A DNA stretch of 64,000 bases. Source: Uliginosibacterium sp. 31-16 (GTDB taxonomy: Bacteria > Pseudomonadota > Gammaproteobacteria > Burkholderiales > Rhodocyclaceae). Positions within the stretch are counted from its first letter, which is position 1, and each line of letters starts with the position of its first letter. The notes under the pieces were generated by a model, which was not told where the DNA came from, did no database searches, and worked only from the letters and a program-made list of their open reading frames with translations. The stretch covers positions 248,001-312,000 of the forward strand of contig NZ_JAVALZ010000003.1 of NCBI RefSeq assembly GCF_030730865.1, read 5' to 3'. Below are positions 37,063-45,100 of this stretch, one piece after another. A program made the position numbers and the translations under genes.

Positions 37063-38619
37063 TCAAACCCGACGCTTGAAGTCAGCGGGGCGGAAGCCGA
37101 GGGCAAACAGCACGGCGAAATAGGCTGCACCGCCGATTCCCATGACCCAGGCCAGATGCAGGATGCGCCAGAGTGTGCCTTGCTTGAGCCAGTCGGTTTG
37201 CGAACCCATGGCAAAGTACAGTACGCAGCCCATGACCCCCAGCGCGCACAGCAGCTTGAGCCCGAAGGTGCTCCAGCCGGCATGCGGCACAAACGCTTGG
37301 CAGCGACGCAGGCCGCGATAGAGCAGGGCTGCATTCAGGGTGGCGGCGAGGCTGATGGACAAGGCCAGGCCGGCATGGGGCAAAAGCCCGAAGTCTTCCA
37401 GGTCGAGTACCCGCAGAAACAGAATGTTCATCAGCTGGGTTGCCGTCAGCGAGATCAGGGCGTACTTGAGTGGAGTGCGGATATCCTGGCGCGAGTAAAA
37501 GGCCGGGGCGAGAATTTTCACGAGAATCAGGCCGCATAGACCAATGCTGTAGGTCAGCAGGGCACTTTGGGTTGCCAGCGTGTCAGCCGCCTTGAAAGCT
37601 CCGTGCTGAAAGAGCGTGGCGGCCAGCGGAACGGCCAGAACCATCATGCCGATTGCGCAGGGAGCCGTGAGCAGCAGAGCAACGCGCAGGCCCCAGTCCA
37701 GCGTGGCGGAAAAACCCTGCGCGTCATTTTGCGCCTTCATTTTTGAAAGACTGGGCAGCAGGATGGTGCCCAGCGCTGCGCCGAGAATTCCCATCGGGAA
37801 CTCCATCAGGCGGTCAGCATAGTTCAACCAGGACACGCTGCCCGTAGGCAGCCAGGATGCAAATGCGGTGTTGATCAGCAGGCTGATCTGTGCGACCGAA
37901 ACGCCCAGCGTCGCCGGACCCATCAGCTTGAGGATGCGCATCACGCCGGGGTCGGCCGTTGAAAGGGAAAAACGCGGCAGCATGCCGATTCTGGCGAGCG
38001 CCGGAATCTGCAGCGCCAGTTGCAGCGCCCCGCCGATGAAGGCTCCCCAGGCCAGTGCCATGACAGGCTGCTCAAAGTGGGGGGCTGCAAGCAGGGCCAT
38101 GGCGATGAAACTCAGGTTGAGCAGTACCGGCGTGAAGGCCGGGATGGCAAAGCGACTCCAGGTGTTGAGCACTCCAGCCGAGAGCGCCACCATGGCCATG
38201 AAGAAAATATAAGGAAAGGTGATGCGCGTAAGCTCGACGGTGAGCGCGAATTTTTCCGGCTGGTTCGCGAAGCCGCCGGCAGTGGCGTGGATCAGCCAGG
38301 GTGCGCCAATTACACCGAGTATCGAAATGAGCAGGACTATCAGGCCAAGCAGGCTGGCGACATGATTGACGAGCAGACGGGTGGCCGCGTCTCCGCGCTG
38401 GGCCTTGTACTCGGAGAGAATGGGGACGAAGGCCTGCGAAAAGGCACCCTCGGCAAACAGGCGGCGCAGCAGGTTGGGCAGGCGAAAGGCTACATTGAAC
38501 GCATCGGTGAAAATGCCCGCGCCAAACAGGTTGGCAATGAGGATCTCGCGTACCAGCCCGAGGATGCGCGATACAAAGGTCAGCCCGCTGATGGTGGCAA
38601 GGGCTTTGTGCAGTTTCAT
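37063..38619 (-). CDS. murJ: Lipid II flippase MurJ
   Basis: A 518-residue multi-spanning membrane protein of the MOP superfamily, moving lipid II across the inner membrane. The N-terminus SGLTFVSRILGLVREILIA then FRLPNLLRRLFAEGAFSQAFVPILSEYK is the MurJ signature, with the basic cavity residues visible. Later, RLMEFPMGILGAALGTILLPSLSK and SRQDIRTPLK are typical. The start at 38619 (MKLHKALA) gives the usual N-terminus. It is divergent from rpsT, 146 bases apart, an arrangement conserved in betaproteobacteria. Confidence 0.96.
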   Translation of the reverse strand: MKLHKALATISGLTFVSRILGLVREILIANLFGAGIFTDAFNVAFRLPNLLRRLFAEGAFSQAFVPILSEYKAQRGDAATRLLVNHVASLLGLIVLLISILGVIGAPWLIHATAGGFANQPEKFALTVELTRITFPYIFFMAMVALSAGVLNTWSRFAIPAFTPVLLNLSFIAMALLAAPHFEQPVMALAWGAFIGGALQLALQIPALARIGMLPRFSLSTADPGVMRILKLMGPATLGVSVAQISLLINTAFASWLPTGSVSWLNYADRLMEFPMGILGAALGTILLPSLSKMKAQNDAQGFSATLDWGLRVALLLTAPCAIGMMVLAVPLAATLFQHGAFKAADTLATQSALLTYSIGLCGLILVKILAPAFYSRQDIRTPLKYALISLTATQLMNILFLRVLDLEDFGLLPHAGLALSISLAATLNAALLYRGLRRCQAFVPHAGWSTFGLKLLCALGVMGCVLYFAMGSQTDWLKQGTLWRILHLAWVMGIGGAAYFAVLFALGFRPADFKRRV

Positions 38620-38698
38620 GGAAGCGGTGACTGACGGGAAGTGGCGCGCATCATAACATTTGCCCGGACGGCCTTCTGTTTCCGGCGAGTAAAAGGGC

Positions 38699-38727
38699 TT
38701 GCAAGAAGTCGATCCGGCAGCTAGAAT
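38699..38727 (+). promoter_or_regulatory. rpsT promoter
   Basis: TTGCAA (38699-38704), a 17-base spacer, and TAGAAT (38722-38727) form a good sigma-70-type promoter 38 bases upstream of the rpsT ATG. Confidence 0.6.
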
Positions 38728-38765
38728 CCGCCTCTTCGCGTAATTTCTCACCAAAGACCGAACAA

Positions 38766-39038
38766 ATGGCAAATTCTGCACAAGCCCGCAAGCGCGCCCG
38801 TCAGGCACTCGTGGCCCGCGCTCACAACGCCAGCCAGCGTTCCCGTCTGCGTACCGCTATCAAGGCTGTGCGCAAGGCAGTTGAAGCTGGCGACAAGGCC
38901 GCCGCTCAACAAGTGTTCCAGCAGTCTGTCAGCATCATTGACAGCCTTGCCGACAAGGACATCGTTCACAAGAATGCAGCCGCTCGCAACAAGAGCCGTC
39001 TGTCCGCCGCCATCAAGGCGATGGGCGCTGCTGCCTGA
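38766..39038 (+). CDS. rpsT: 30S ribosomal protein S20
   Basis: A 90-residue basic, Ala-rich helical protein starting [21 protein letters not shown], the typical S20 start with [15 protein letters not shown] next and [18 protein letters not shown] near the end. It binds 16S rRNA in the 30S body. A single-gene transcript is implied by its own promoter and a terminator at 39077. Confidence 0.97.
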   Translation: MANSAQARKRARQALVARAHNASQRSRLRTAIKAVRKAVEAGDKAAAQQVFQQSVSIIDSLADKDIVHKNAAARNKSRLSAAIKAMGAAA

Positions 39039-39076
39039 TTGTGTCTCTGCGCCGCTGCGGCGGCCAGGGTCAAAGA

Positions 39077-39110
39077 GGGGTGTGACGCGAGTCGCGCCCC
39101 TTTTGTTTTT
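39077..39110 (+). terminator. Terminator after rpsT
   Basis: GGGGTGTG (39077-39084) pairs with CGCGCCCC (39093-39100) including two G-T pairs, followed by TTTTGTTTTT. Confidence 0.75.
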
Positions 39111-39186
39111 ACTGCCCGATAGTTCCGATTGACGCTGAGACCCTCCCGATTTGGCGATGCTGCTGCATTGCCCGAGAAAGAGCACC

Positions 39187-40113
39187 ATGACTAAAGCGCC
39201 CAGACATTTCCTGCAGTTCAAGGATCTCTCCCGTGAAGAGATCGACTACGTCTTTGCCCGTGCCAAATGGATCAAGGACAAGTTCAAACGCTACGAAACC
39301 TATCACCCGCTGTTTGACCGCACTTTGGTGATGATCTTCGAGAAGGCCAGCACGCGTACGCGTCTGTCTTTCGAAGCCGGCATGTTCCAGCTCGGCGGCT
39401 CGGCGATCTACCTGAACACGCGTGACTCGCAACTGGGGCGCGGCGAGCCGGTGGAAGATGCGGCGCAGGTGATTTCGCGCATGTCCGACGTGGTGATGAT
39501 CCGTACCTTCGAGCAGACCATCGTCGAGCGCTTTGCTGCGAACTCGCGTGTGCCGGTCATCAATGGCCTGACCAACGAGTTCCATCCCTGTCAGATCCTC
39601 GCCGACATCTTCACCTGGATCGAGCGCAATGGCTCCATTCAGGGCAAGACGGTGGCCTGGATCGGCGACACCAACAACATGTGCAATACCTGGCTGCAGG
39701 CGGCTGAGCTGCTGGACTTCAAGGTGCATGTGAGCTCGCCGAAGGGCTATGAAGTCGATCAGGTCAAGGCCAACATCAGCGGCTCGGCGCACTACGAGCA
39801 GTTTGCCGACCCGATGGATGCCGCACGCGGTGCACACATCATCACGACCGATGTGTGGACCTCCATGGGCTTCGAAGCCGAGAACGAGGCACGCCTGCGT
39901 GACTTCGCGGATTACCAGGTCGACGGAGACATGATGCGCGTAGCCTCGAAGGATGCCGTGTTCATGCACTGTCTGCCTGCGCACCGTGGTGAAGAGGTGA
40001 CTTCCGAAGTCATCGACGGCGCGCAGAGCGTGGTGTGGGACGAGGCTGAAAACCGTCTGCATGCGCAGAAGGCATTGCTCGAATTCCTTGTTGTTGGTCG
40101 TATCGAAAACTGA
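39187..40113 (+). CDS. argF: Ornithine carbamoyltransferase
   Basis: A 308-residue anabolic OTCase forming citrulline from ornithine and carbamoyl phosphate. STRTR at 55-59 binds carbamoyl phosphate; GLTNEFHPCQILADI, WIGDTNNMCNTW and the ornithine-site HCLPAHRG at 261 are present. ATG at 39187 gives the normal N-terminus (MTKAPRHFLQFKDLS). argG is not directly downstream; a terminator follows at 40136. Confidence 0.97.
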   Translation: MTKAPRHFLQFKDLSREEIDYVFARAKWIKDKFKRYETYHPLFDRTLVMIFEKASTRTRLSFEAGMFQLGGSAIYLNTRDSQLGRGEPVEDAAQVISRMSDVVMIRTFEQTIVERFAANSRVPVINGLTNEFHPCQILADIFTWIERNGSIQGKTVAWIGDTNNMCNTWLQAAELLDFKVHVSSPKGYEVDQVKANISGSAHYEQFADPMDAARGAHIITTDVWTSMGFEAENEARLRDFADYQVDGDMMRVASKDAVFMHCLPAHRGEEVTSEVIDGAQSVVWDEAENRLHAQKALLEFLVVGRIEN

Positions 40114-40135
40114 CCGGATCCTGACGGATTGCTTG

Positions 40136-40160
40136 AAACCCCGCCTTGCGCGGGGTTTTT
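40136..40160 (+). terminator. Terminator after argF
   Basis: ACCCCGC (40138-40144) pairs with GCGGGGT (40150-40156) around CTTGC, followed by TTTTG. It sits 22 bases past the argF stop. Confidence 0.8.
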
Positions 40161-40250
40161 GTTTTGGGGCGCAGGTCGTAGCATGCAGACTGTGTCCGAC
40201 GAGCGGCAGTCGGGCCTTTTCCCACTACATGCCGTAAGGACCCCGACAAA

Positions 40251-40478
40251 ATGAACCAAGCAGTGATTTTCGGCCTGACCGAACCCGAGTTCGGCGAGCT
40301 GTGCCTCAAATTTCTCCTCTCCGGCTTGATCGCCTACATGGTGTTCATCATCTGGAATCTGGCGCGCGAATCGAAAGCCGGCAAATACGGCATGATGTGG
40401 CTGTTTCTCGGCCTCGGCCTGGGCATGTTCGGCTTCATTGCGAAGGAGCTGATCATCAAGATTCTGGCTGCACACTGA
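40251..40478 (+). CDS. DUF2788 small membrane protein
   Basis: A 75-residue protein with two hydrophobic helices: CLKFLLSGLIAYMVFIIWNLA and GMMWLFLGLGLGMFGFIAKELII, joined by a basic loop RESKAGKY. The sequence and size match DUF2788, common in beta- and gammaproteobacteria. It is predicted to sit in the inner membrane; no function is established. It stands between two terminators as a single-gene unit. Confidence 0.85.
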   Translation: MNQAVIFGLTEPEFGELCLKFLLSGLIAYMVFIIWNLARESKAGKYGMMWLFLGLGLGMFGFIAKELIIKILAAH

Positions 40479-40500
40479 GCGTCAGTTCGGCCAAACGACG

Positions 40501-40533
40501 GGCTCCGGCTATAATCCGGAGCCTTTTTCTTTT
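40501..40533 (+). terminator. Terminator after DUF2788 gene overlapping a -10 box
   Basis: GGCTCCGG (40501-40508) pairs with CCGGAGCC (40516-40523), followed by TTTTTCTTTT. The loop contains TATAAT (40510-40515), 33 bases before the ppnP ATG, which may act as the -10 element of ppnP although no clear -35 is present. Confidence 0.75.
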
Positions 40534-40547
40534 CCGGAACTCCTGCA

Positions 40548-40865
40548 ATGAGCCAAGCCCAGTTCGACGCCGTTTCGGTCGTCACCAAAGCCAATGTGTA
40601 TTTCGACGGCAAGTGCGTCAGCCACAGCATCGTGCTGGCAGACGGTACGAAGAAGTCGGTCGGCGTGATCCTGCCCGCCAGGCTGACCTTCAACACCGGT
40701 GCTGCCGAAATCATGGAAACCGTGGCCGGTTCCTGCCGCGTGCTGCTCAAGGGCGAAACCGAGTGGAAGAGCTATGGCGAAGGCCAGAGCTTCAACGTAC
40801 CCGGTAACTCCAGCTTCGAGATCGAAGTGAGCGAGCCTTATCACTACATCTGCCACTTTGCATAA
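40548..40865 (+). CDS. ppnP: Pyrimidine/purine nucleoside phosphorylase
   Basis: A 105-residue single-domain cupin of the PpnP (YaiE/DUF1255) family, which phosphorolyses a range of nucleosides. Typical segments are KANVYFDGKCVSHSIVLADG, TKKSVGVILP, the GAAEIMETVAGSCRVLLKG strand region and FNVPGNSSFEIEV, ending YHYICHFA. Length matches the family. It is cytoplasmic and probably monocistronic. Confidence 0.94.
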   Translation: MSQAQFDAVSVVTKANVYFDGKCVSHSIVLADGTKKSVGVILPARLTFNTGAAEIMETVAGSCRVLLKGETEWKSYGEGQSFNVPGNSSFEIEVSEPYHYICHFA

Positions 40866-41010
40866 AACGCCGGGCTGCGCTACTGCGCGGCGGCCTGGCT
40901 GCCTTGGCGTGCTCGACGTACAGGCGTACGTCTGTGCGCTGCTGCCTTGCCAGACCTCCGCTCGCTACGCGCCTCAAGAAATTTCGATCCACTGAGATTG
41001 GGAGCACAAC
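40866..41010. other. Structured intergenic region before yajQ
   Basis: GC-rich, no gene. It contains a perfect hairpin GACGTAC/GTACGTC (40915-40921 with 40926-40932) inside a larger imperfect palindrome (GGCTGCCTTGGCG to GCGCTGCTGCC). It ends in a plain leader with GGGAG before the yajQ ATG. Confidence 0.5.
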
Positions 41011-41505
41011 ATGCCTTCATTTGATTTCACTTCCGAAGCCGACATGGTCGCCCTGAAGAACGCGATCGACGTGGCTTCGCGCCAGATCGACAACCGCTAC
41101 GATTTCAAGGGCACCAGCGCCAAGATCGAGCTGAACGAGAAGGATAAACAGGTCACCCTGTGGGGCGACTCGGATTTCCAGCTCGACCAGATCAAGGACA
41201 TCCTCTTCCCCGCGATGGAGAAGAAGGAAGCCGAGAGCTCCAAGCGTTTCGATGCGCAGAAGATCGAGACGATCTCGGGCAACAAGGTCAAGCAGCTGTT
41301 CAAGATCAAGAATGGCATCGAGACCGAGCTGGCGAAGAAAATCGTCAAGCAGATCAAGGATGCCAAGCTCAAGGTGCAGGCCGCGATTCAGGGCGATGCG
41401 GTGCGCGTAACCGGCGCCAAGCGTGATGACCTGCAGGAATGCATCGCGCTGATCCGCAAGAGCATCAACGACTTCCCGATCAAGGCCGAAAACTTCCGGG
41501 ATTGA
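41011..41505 (+). CDS. yajQ: YajQ family nucleotide-binding protein
   Basis: A 164-residue protein of two ferredoxin-like repeats. It begins MPSFDFTSEADMVALKNAID and has NRYDFKGTSAKIELNEK, KQLFKIKNGIETELAKKIVKQIKDAKLKV and KRDDLQECIALIR, all family markers. Members bind nucleotides, in some species cyclic di-GMP; effector function here is unproven. A good GGGAG site precedes the start. Confidence 0.95.
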   Translation: MPSFDFTSEADMVALKNAIDVASRQIDNRYDFKGTSAKIELNEKDKQVTLWGDSDFQLDQIKDILFPAMEKKEAESSKRFDAQKIETISGNKVKQLFKIKNGIETELAKKIVKQIKDAKLKVQAAIQGDAVRVTGAKRDDLQECIALIRKSINDFPIKAENFRD

Positions 41506-41515
41506 GTGGCATCAT

Positions 41516-41626
41516 GAAGAGTCGCATCCAGTCTTGCTCTGCGGGCATGTGCCTTGCAGAGCAAGACGCTGCGCAGGTTTCCGGCATGCCTGCCCGGAGA
41601 AGTCCGCCGCATGCGGCTCTTCAGCC
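41516..41626. repeat. Dispersed REP-like repeat, copy before the SpmA-SpmB gene
   Basis: The ends TGAAGAGTCGCA (41516-41527) and TGCGGCTCTTCA are inverted with one mismatch. Inside are an inverted pair CTTGCTCTGC/GCAGAGCAAG and the common block CATGCCTGCCCGGAGAAGTC then CGCCGCATGCGGCTCTTCAG. The copy ends immediately before the ATG at 41627, so it occupies the ribosome-binding region. Confidence 0.7.
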
Positions 41627-42865
41627 ATGATCCTTAACGTCGTCTGGCTGTTCTTCTTCTTTGCCGCGTTTCTGGCCTGTCTCGTGCAATGGCTGGCCTT
41701 TGGCGATGCCGCGATCTTCAGCCGCGTGCTGCAGGAATCCTTCGGCATGTCGAAGACCGCCTTCGAGATCGCGCTGGGTCTGACCGGTGTGCTCACCTTC
41801 TGGCTCGGCATCATGAAGGTGGGCGAGAAGGCCGGGGCCGTAGCGATGCTTGCGCGCCTCGTCGATCCGCTGTTCCGGCGTCTGTTTCCGGGCATTCCGG
41901 CAGGGCATCCGGCGGCCGGGGCGATGGTGATGAACATCGGCGCCAACATGCTCGGGCTGGACAACGCGGCTACGCCCATGGGCCTGAAGGCCATGCAGGC
42001 GATGCAGGAACTGAACACGGACAAGGACACCGCGTCGGACGCGCAGATCCTGTTTCTGGTGCTCAACGCCAGCGGGCTGACCCTGATTCCGGTCAGCATC
42101 ATGACTTACCGTGCCCAGCTCGGCGCGGCCAATCCGGCGGACGTGTTCCTGCCGATTCTGCTCGCCACTTTCTTCTCGACGCTGGCCGGCCTGCTGGCGG
42201 TGAGCTTCGTGCAGAAGATTTCGCTGCGTCACCCGGTGGTGCTGGCCTGGTTGCTCGGTTTGTGCGCCGCGGTGTCTGGCACGTTGTGGTATTTCGCGCG
42301 CCTCACGGCGGCAGAAATGTCGGCGGCGAGCGCTTTCGTCAGTGGCTTCGCGCTCTTCGGCATCATCATCGCTTTCCTCGCGCTGGCGGTGTGGCGGCGT
42401 GTGCCTGCTTTCGAAGTCTTCATCGAAGGCGCGAAGGAGGGCTTCAATACCGCAATCATGGTGCTGCCCTATCTGGTGGCGATCCTCGTCGGCATTGCGG
42501 TGTTCCGCGCCAGCGGCGGCATGGATTTCCTGATGCGGGGTGTAGCTATCGGCCTGGGCTGGTTCGGCGTGCCGGCCGACATCGTGCCGGCCTTGCCGAC
42601 TGCGCTGATGAAGCCGCTCTCCGGCAGTGGCGCGCGCGGCATGATGATCGACGTGATGAAGACCTACGGCGCGGACAGCTTCGCCGGGCGGCTTGCCTGC
42701 ATGTTTCAGGGCGCGGCAGACACCACTTTCTACATCGTGGCCGTGTATTTCGGCTCTGTGGGTGTGCGCAAGACGCGCCACACCATCCCGTGCTGTTTGA
42801 TCGCCGATGCGGCGGGCGTGGCGGCGGCGATTGCGATCGCCTTGCTGTTCTTTCCGCCGGCCTGA
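41627..42865 (+). CDS. SpmA-SpmB fusion, nucleoside recognition domain membrane protein
   Basis: A 412-residue integral membrane protein with two Gate/nucleoside-recognition domains. The first half (MILNVVWLFFFFAAFLACL, LGIMKVGEKAGAVAMLARLVDPLFRRLFPGIP, NMLGLDNAATPMGLKAM) is SpmA-like; the second half (FIEGAKEGFNTAIMVLPYLVAILVGIAVFRASGG, then ALPTALMKPLSGSGARGMMID) is SpmB-like. In Bacillus the separate proteins act in spore core dehydration; the role in non-sporulating bacteria is unknown, probably transport. No Shine-Dalgarno is evident because a repeat abuts the start. Confidence 0.88.
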   Translation: MILNVVWLFFFFAAFLACLVQWLAFGDAAIFSRVLQESFGMSKTAFEIALGLTGVLTFWLGIMKVGEKAGAVAMLARLVDPLFRRLFPGIPAGHPAAGAMVMNIGANMLGLDNAATPMGLKAMQAMQELNTDKDTASDAQILFLVLNASGLTLIPVSIMTYRAQLGAANPADVFLPILLATFFSTLAGLLAVSFVQKISLRHPVVLAWLLGLCAAVSGTLWYFARLTAAEMSAASAFVSGFALFGIIIAFLALAVWRRVPAFEVFIEGAKEGFNTAIMVLPYLVAILVGIAVFRASGGMDFLMRGVAIGLGWFGVPADIVPALPTALMKPLSGSGARGMMIDVMKTYGADSFAGRLACMFQGAADTTFYIVAVYFGSVGVRKTRHTIPCCLIADAAGVAAAIAIALLFFPPA

Positions 42866-42955
42866 ATCAGCGCTAAATATTGTTACGGCGCCCCGGACGC
42901 GCTTTGCGTGGACTAGGCTGAAGGTGCGCCAATGTCCGGCGCGAAGGAGTTCCTT

Positions 42956-43180
42956 ATGGCCGTAACCTCAGTCAATTCGTCCGCTACCGCACAAAATCTG
43001 CAAACAGCACAAAGCCAGGCGCAATTGGGCATGCTCAAGAAAGCCAATGATCTGCAGGCTGATCAGGTGAAGCAATTGCTGGATGCGCAGCAGGCCCAGC
43101 AGGCACAGGCGCAGCAAGTGCAGACCCAGAAAGCTGTCGAACCGACGCAACGCAGCGGACGGATCGATACCTACGCCTGA
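42956..43180 (+). CDS. YjfB-like small putative motility protein
   Basis: A 74-residue Gln/Ala-rich peptide starting MAVTSVNSSATAQNLQTAQSQ, with GMLKKANDLQADQVKQLLDA and a run of Gln-Ala pairs. The pattern resembles the YjfB putative motility protein family. AAGGAG lies 7 bases before the ATG at 42956. It is predicted helical and soluble. The 3' end overlaps the convergent YheT-type gene by 10 bases. Function is not established. Confidence 0.7.
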   Translation: MAVTSVNSSATAQNLQTAQSQAQLGMLKKANDLQADQVKQLLDAQQAQQAQAQQVQTQKAVEPTQRSGRIDTYA

Positions 43181-44124
43181 TAGCTGTCGAAGTAGTGCAG
43201 CACGCGCTTGGGCATCCACTCCAGATTGCCCGGGAAAGGGCCGCTGACGAAACCGACGTGTCCCCCTTCGGCGGGTTGTTCCAGTCGCACGAAGGGCGAG
43301 ACGTGGCGTGCCTTCGGTAACGCCTCGCTGGGCAGGAATGGATCATTTCTGGCGTTCAGTACCAGTGTTGGCACCGTTATGCTGCCTAGCAAGGGCTTGG
43401 CCGAGGCACGCCGCCAGTAATCCTCCACATTCTTGAAACCGTGCAGCGGCGCGGTGTAAGCGTCATCGAATGCGGCCAGAGTCCTGGCCTGACGAGCTTT
43501 CTTCGCATCGAAACGTCCCGGAAAGCGAATGGCTTTCTCTGCTGCAGCGGGGCGCATGGTGTAGAGAAAATACCGGGTGTAGACCTTGTTGAACCCACGT
43601 TCCAGTTCATGGCCGGAGACGAAGAGATCCAGCGGCGCAGAGATGGCAGCGGCACGCGTGATCAGCTCTTGAGCTTCATTGCGGCGAGTGCCCAGCCAGC
43701 ACAGCAAGGCATTGCCGCCAAGCGAAACACCTGCCGCGTAGCGCGGCACGCCCGGATATTTGGCCGCAAAACGGCGCAGGATCCAGTCAATCTCCTTGAC
43801 GTCACCCGAGTGATACGCGCGCGGCAACAGATTCGGCTCGCCCGAGCAGCCGCGAAAATGTACGACCGCGCCGTTCCAGCCGCGCGCAGCCACCTCGCGC
43901 ATCAGCGAACGGGCGTAATGACTGCGGCTGGAGCCCTCCAGTCCGTGGAACAGGATCACCAGCGGCTGCTCGTCCTGACGCGGCAGAAAATCTACGTCGA
44001 TGAAGTCGTTGTCGGGGGTCTGCCAGCGCTTGCGGCGGAAAACGGGTTTCTCGCCCTTGATGGCCAGTGGCCAGATGGTTTGGGCGTGTCCGCCCTTGAG
44101 CCATGATGGGGCTACGTATTGCAT
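43171..44124 (-). CDS. YheT family alpha/beta hydrolase
   Basis: A 317-residue serine hydrolase. The N-terminus WLKGGHAQTIWPL is the YheT family signature, followed by LVILFHGLEGSSRSHYARSL (oxyanion region), VVHFRGCSGEPN and the nucleophile in AGVSLGGNALL (Ser134). Late residues LNARNDPF and EGGHVGFVSG supply the acid and His. Substrate is unknown; relatives may act on esters or lipids. It is transcribed towards the YjfB-like gene. Confidence 0.92.
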   Translation of the reverse strand: MQYVAPSWLKGGHAQTIWPLAIKGEKPVFRRKRWQTPDNDFIDVDFLPRQDEQPLVILFHGLEGSSRSHYARSLMREVAARGWNGAVVHFRGCSGEPNLLPRAYHSGDVKEIDWILRRFAAKYPGVPRYAAGVSLGGNALLCWLGTRRNEAQELITRAAAISAPLDLFVSGHELERGFNKVYTRYFLYTMRPAAAEKAIRFPGRFDAKKARQARTLAAFDDAYTAPLHGFKNVEDYWRRASAKPLLGSITVPTLVLNARNDPFLPSEALPKARHVSPFVRLEQPAEGGHVGFVSGPFPGNLEWMPKRVLHYFDSYQA

Positions 44125-44157
44125 GCCGATTCGTCTGGAGTCCGGGAAAGCCCGAGT

Positions 44158-44601
44158 TTAGTGCACCGTGCGAGGGGATTCCTGCATCATCAGACCGTTG
44201 GTGTCCGGTGCCGGAGAAGTGTGATGTACCAGCAGTTGCCAGCCGCGCGGGCCGCGCATATACACGTTGGTGGTGATCAATGGCGGAGTAATGGTGTCGT
44301 CACCTTCCACGCTCACATGCTGCAGCAGACTGTGCACGGCGACGAGTGCGGAGTGCGTCTTGAGCACGTTGCTGATGCGCACCTGGAATTTCATGCCGGT
44401 TTCGAAGAGCTGCTTCCAGGATTCGCGGATCGCGCCGATGCCGTTGAAGCGCGAGCCACCCGGGTGCACGCAGACGGTCTCTTCATCCTCGGCCCATACG
44501 GCCATCAGTGCCTCCAGATCGCCACGCGTGAAGGCGTCATAGAAGGCCTGTTCGGCATCGTCGGGAGTCGGGTAGGACAACAGATTGGCAGCAGGACTCA
44601 T
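44158..44601 (-). CDS. SnoaL/NTF2-like protein
   Basis: A 147-residue protein with the cone-shaped NTF2-like fold pattern: AEQAFYDAFTRGDLEALMAVWAEDE, CVHPGGSRFNGIGAIRESWKQLF, then strands ending in GWQLLVHHTSPAP. The family includes enzymes and binding proteins; no catalytic residues can be assigned. Separate start, reverse orientation, 33 bases after the YheT start. It is probably a small cytoplasmic protein. Confidence 0.8.
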   Translation of the reverse strand: MSPAANLLSYPTPDDAEQAFYDAFTRGDLEALMAVWAEDEETVCVHPGGSRFNGIGAIRESWKQLFETGMKFQVRISNVLKTHSALVAVHSLLQHVSVEGDDTITPPLITTNVYMRGPRGWQLLVHHTSPAPDTNGLMMQESPRTVH

Positions 44602-44645
44602 GGGCGGCGAGTGTACTCCCGAATTCGCGTGAGGGCGTGCCGGCG

Positions 44646-45086
44646 TCAGCGCATCGCGACAAATTCGCCGTGGAAATGCGCGGCGATGGTGTCTCCCGCG
44701 AGCACTTCCGCATCGAGCTTCACGCGGGCTCGTCCTTTGCCGGCATAGGCAGCAAGGAAACCAGCCCAGTCTGTCTCCGTCGGGAAGCGCACAATCGCAC
44801 GGATTTCCCCTTGGGCAGGCGCGATGTATTCGACGTTGTTGCGGCGCACGACCAGATGTGGGGCCGGCTGCAGACCATCCGTACGCACCCGCAGCAGACT
44901 CCAGCAGGCCAGCGTCGCCAGGGTGGAGATGCTGCCGCCGAAAGCGGTACCGCGATGATTGATGTTCGGCGCCAGCGGTGCGGCGAGTTCGATGATATCC
45001 GGCGTGGCCTGGACGACTTCGACCTGCATCGCCTTTGATAGCGGGATGTGGGTGTGGAGGTAGGTCTGAAGTTCAGAAGGGGTCAT
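44646..45086 (-). CDS. Hotdog-fold thioesterase (YiiD C-terminal type)
   Basis: A 146-residue protein with the hotdog pattern: LQTYLHTHIPLSKAMQVEVV, LAPNINHRGTAFGGSISTLATLACWSLL (typical HxGxxFGG helix), VRRNNVEYIAPAQGEI and AGKGRARVKLDAEVLAGD. It matches the putative thioesterase domain of YiiD. Likely acts on acyl-CoA or acyl-ACP; substrate unknown. It is the gene just downstream of waaF with a 14-base gap. Confidence 0.85.
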   Translation of the reverse strand: MTPSELQTYLHTHIPLSKAMQVEVVQATPDIIELAAPLAPNINHRGTAFGGSISTLATLACWSLLRVRTDGLQPAPHLVVRRNNVEYIAPAQGEIRAIVRFPTETDWAGFLAAYAGKGRARVKLDAEVLAGDTIAAHFHGEFVAMR

Positions 45087-45100
45087 GGATGTTTCTGTTA

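Noticed and set aside
39751-39934. Short forward frame inside argF
   Set aside because: An out-of-frame shadow of argF.
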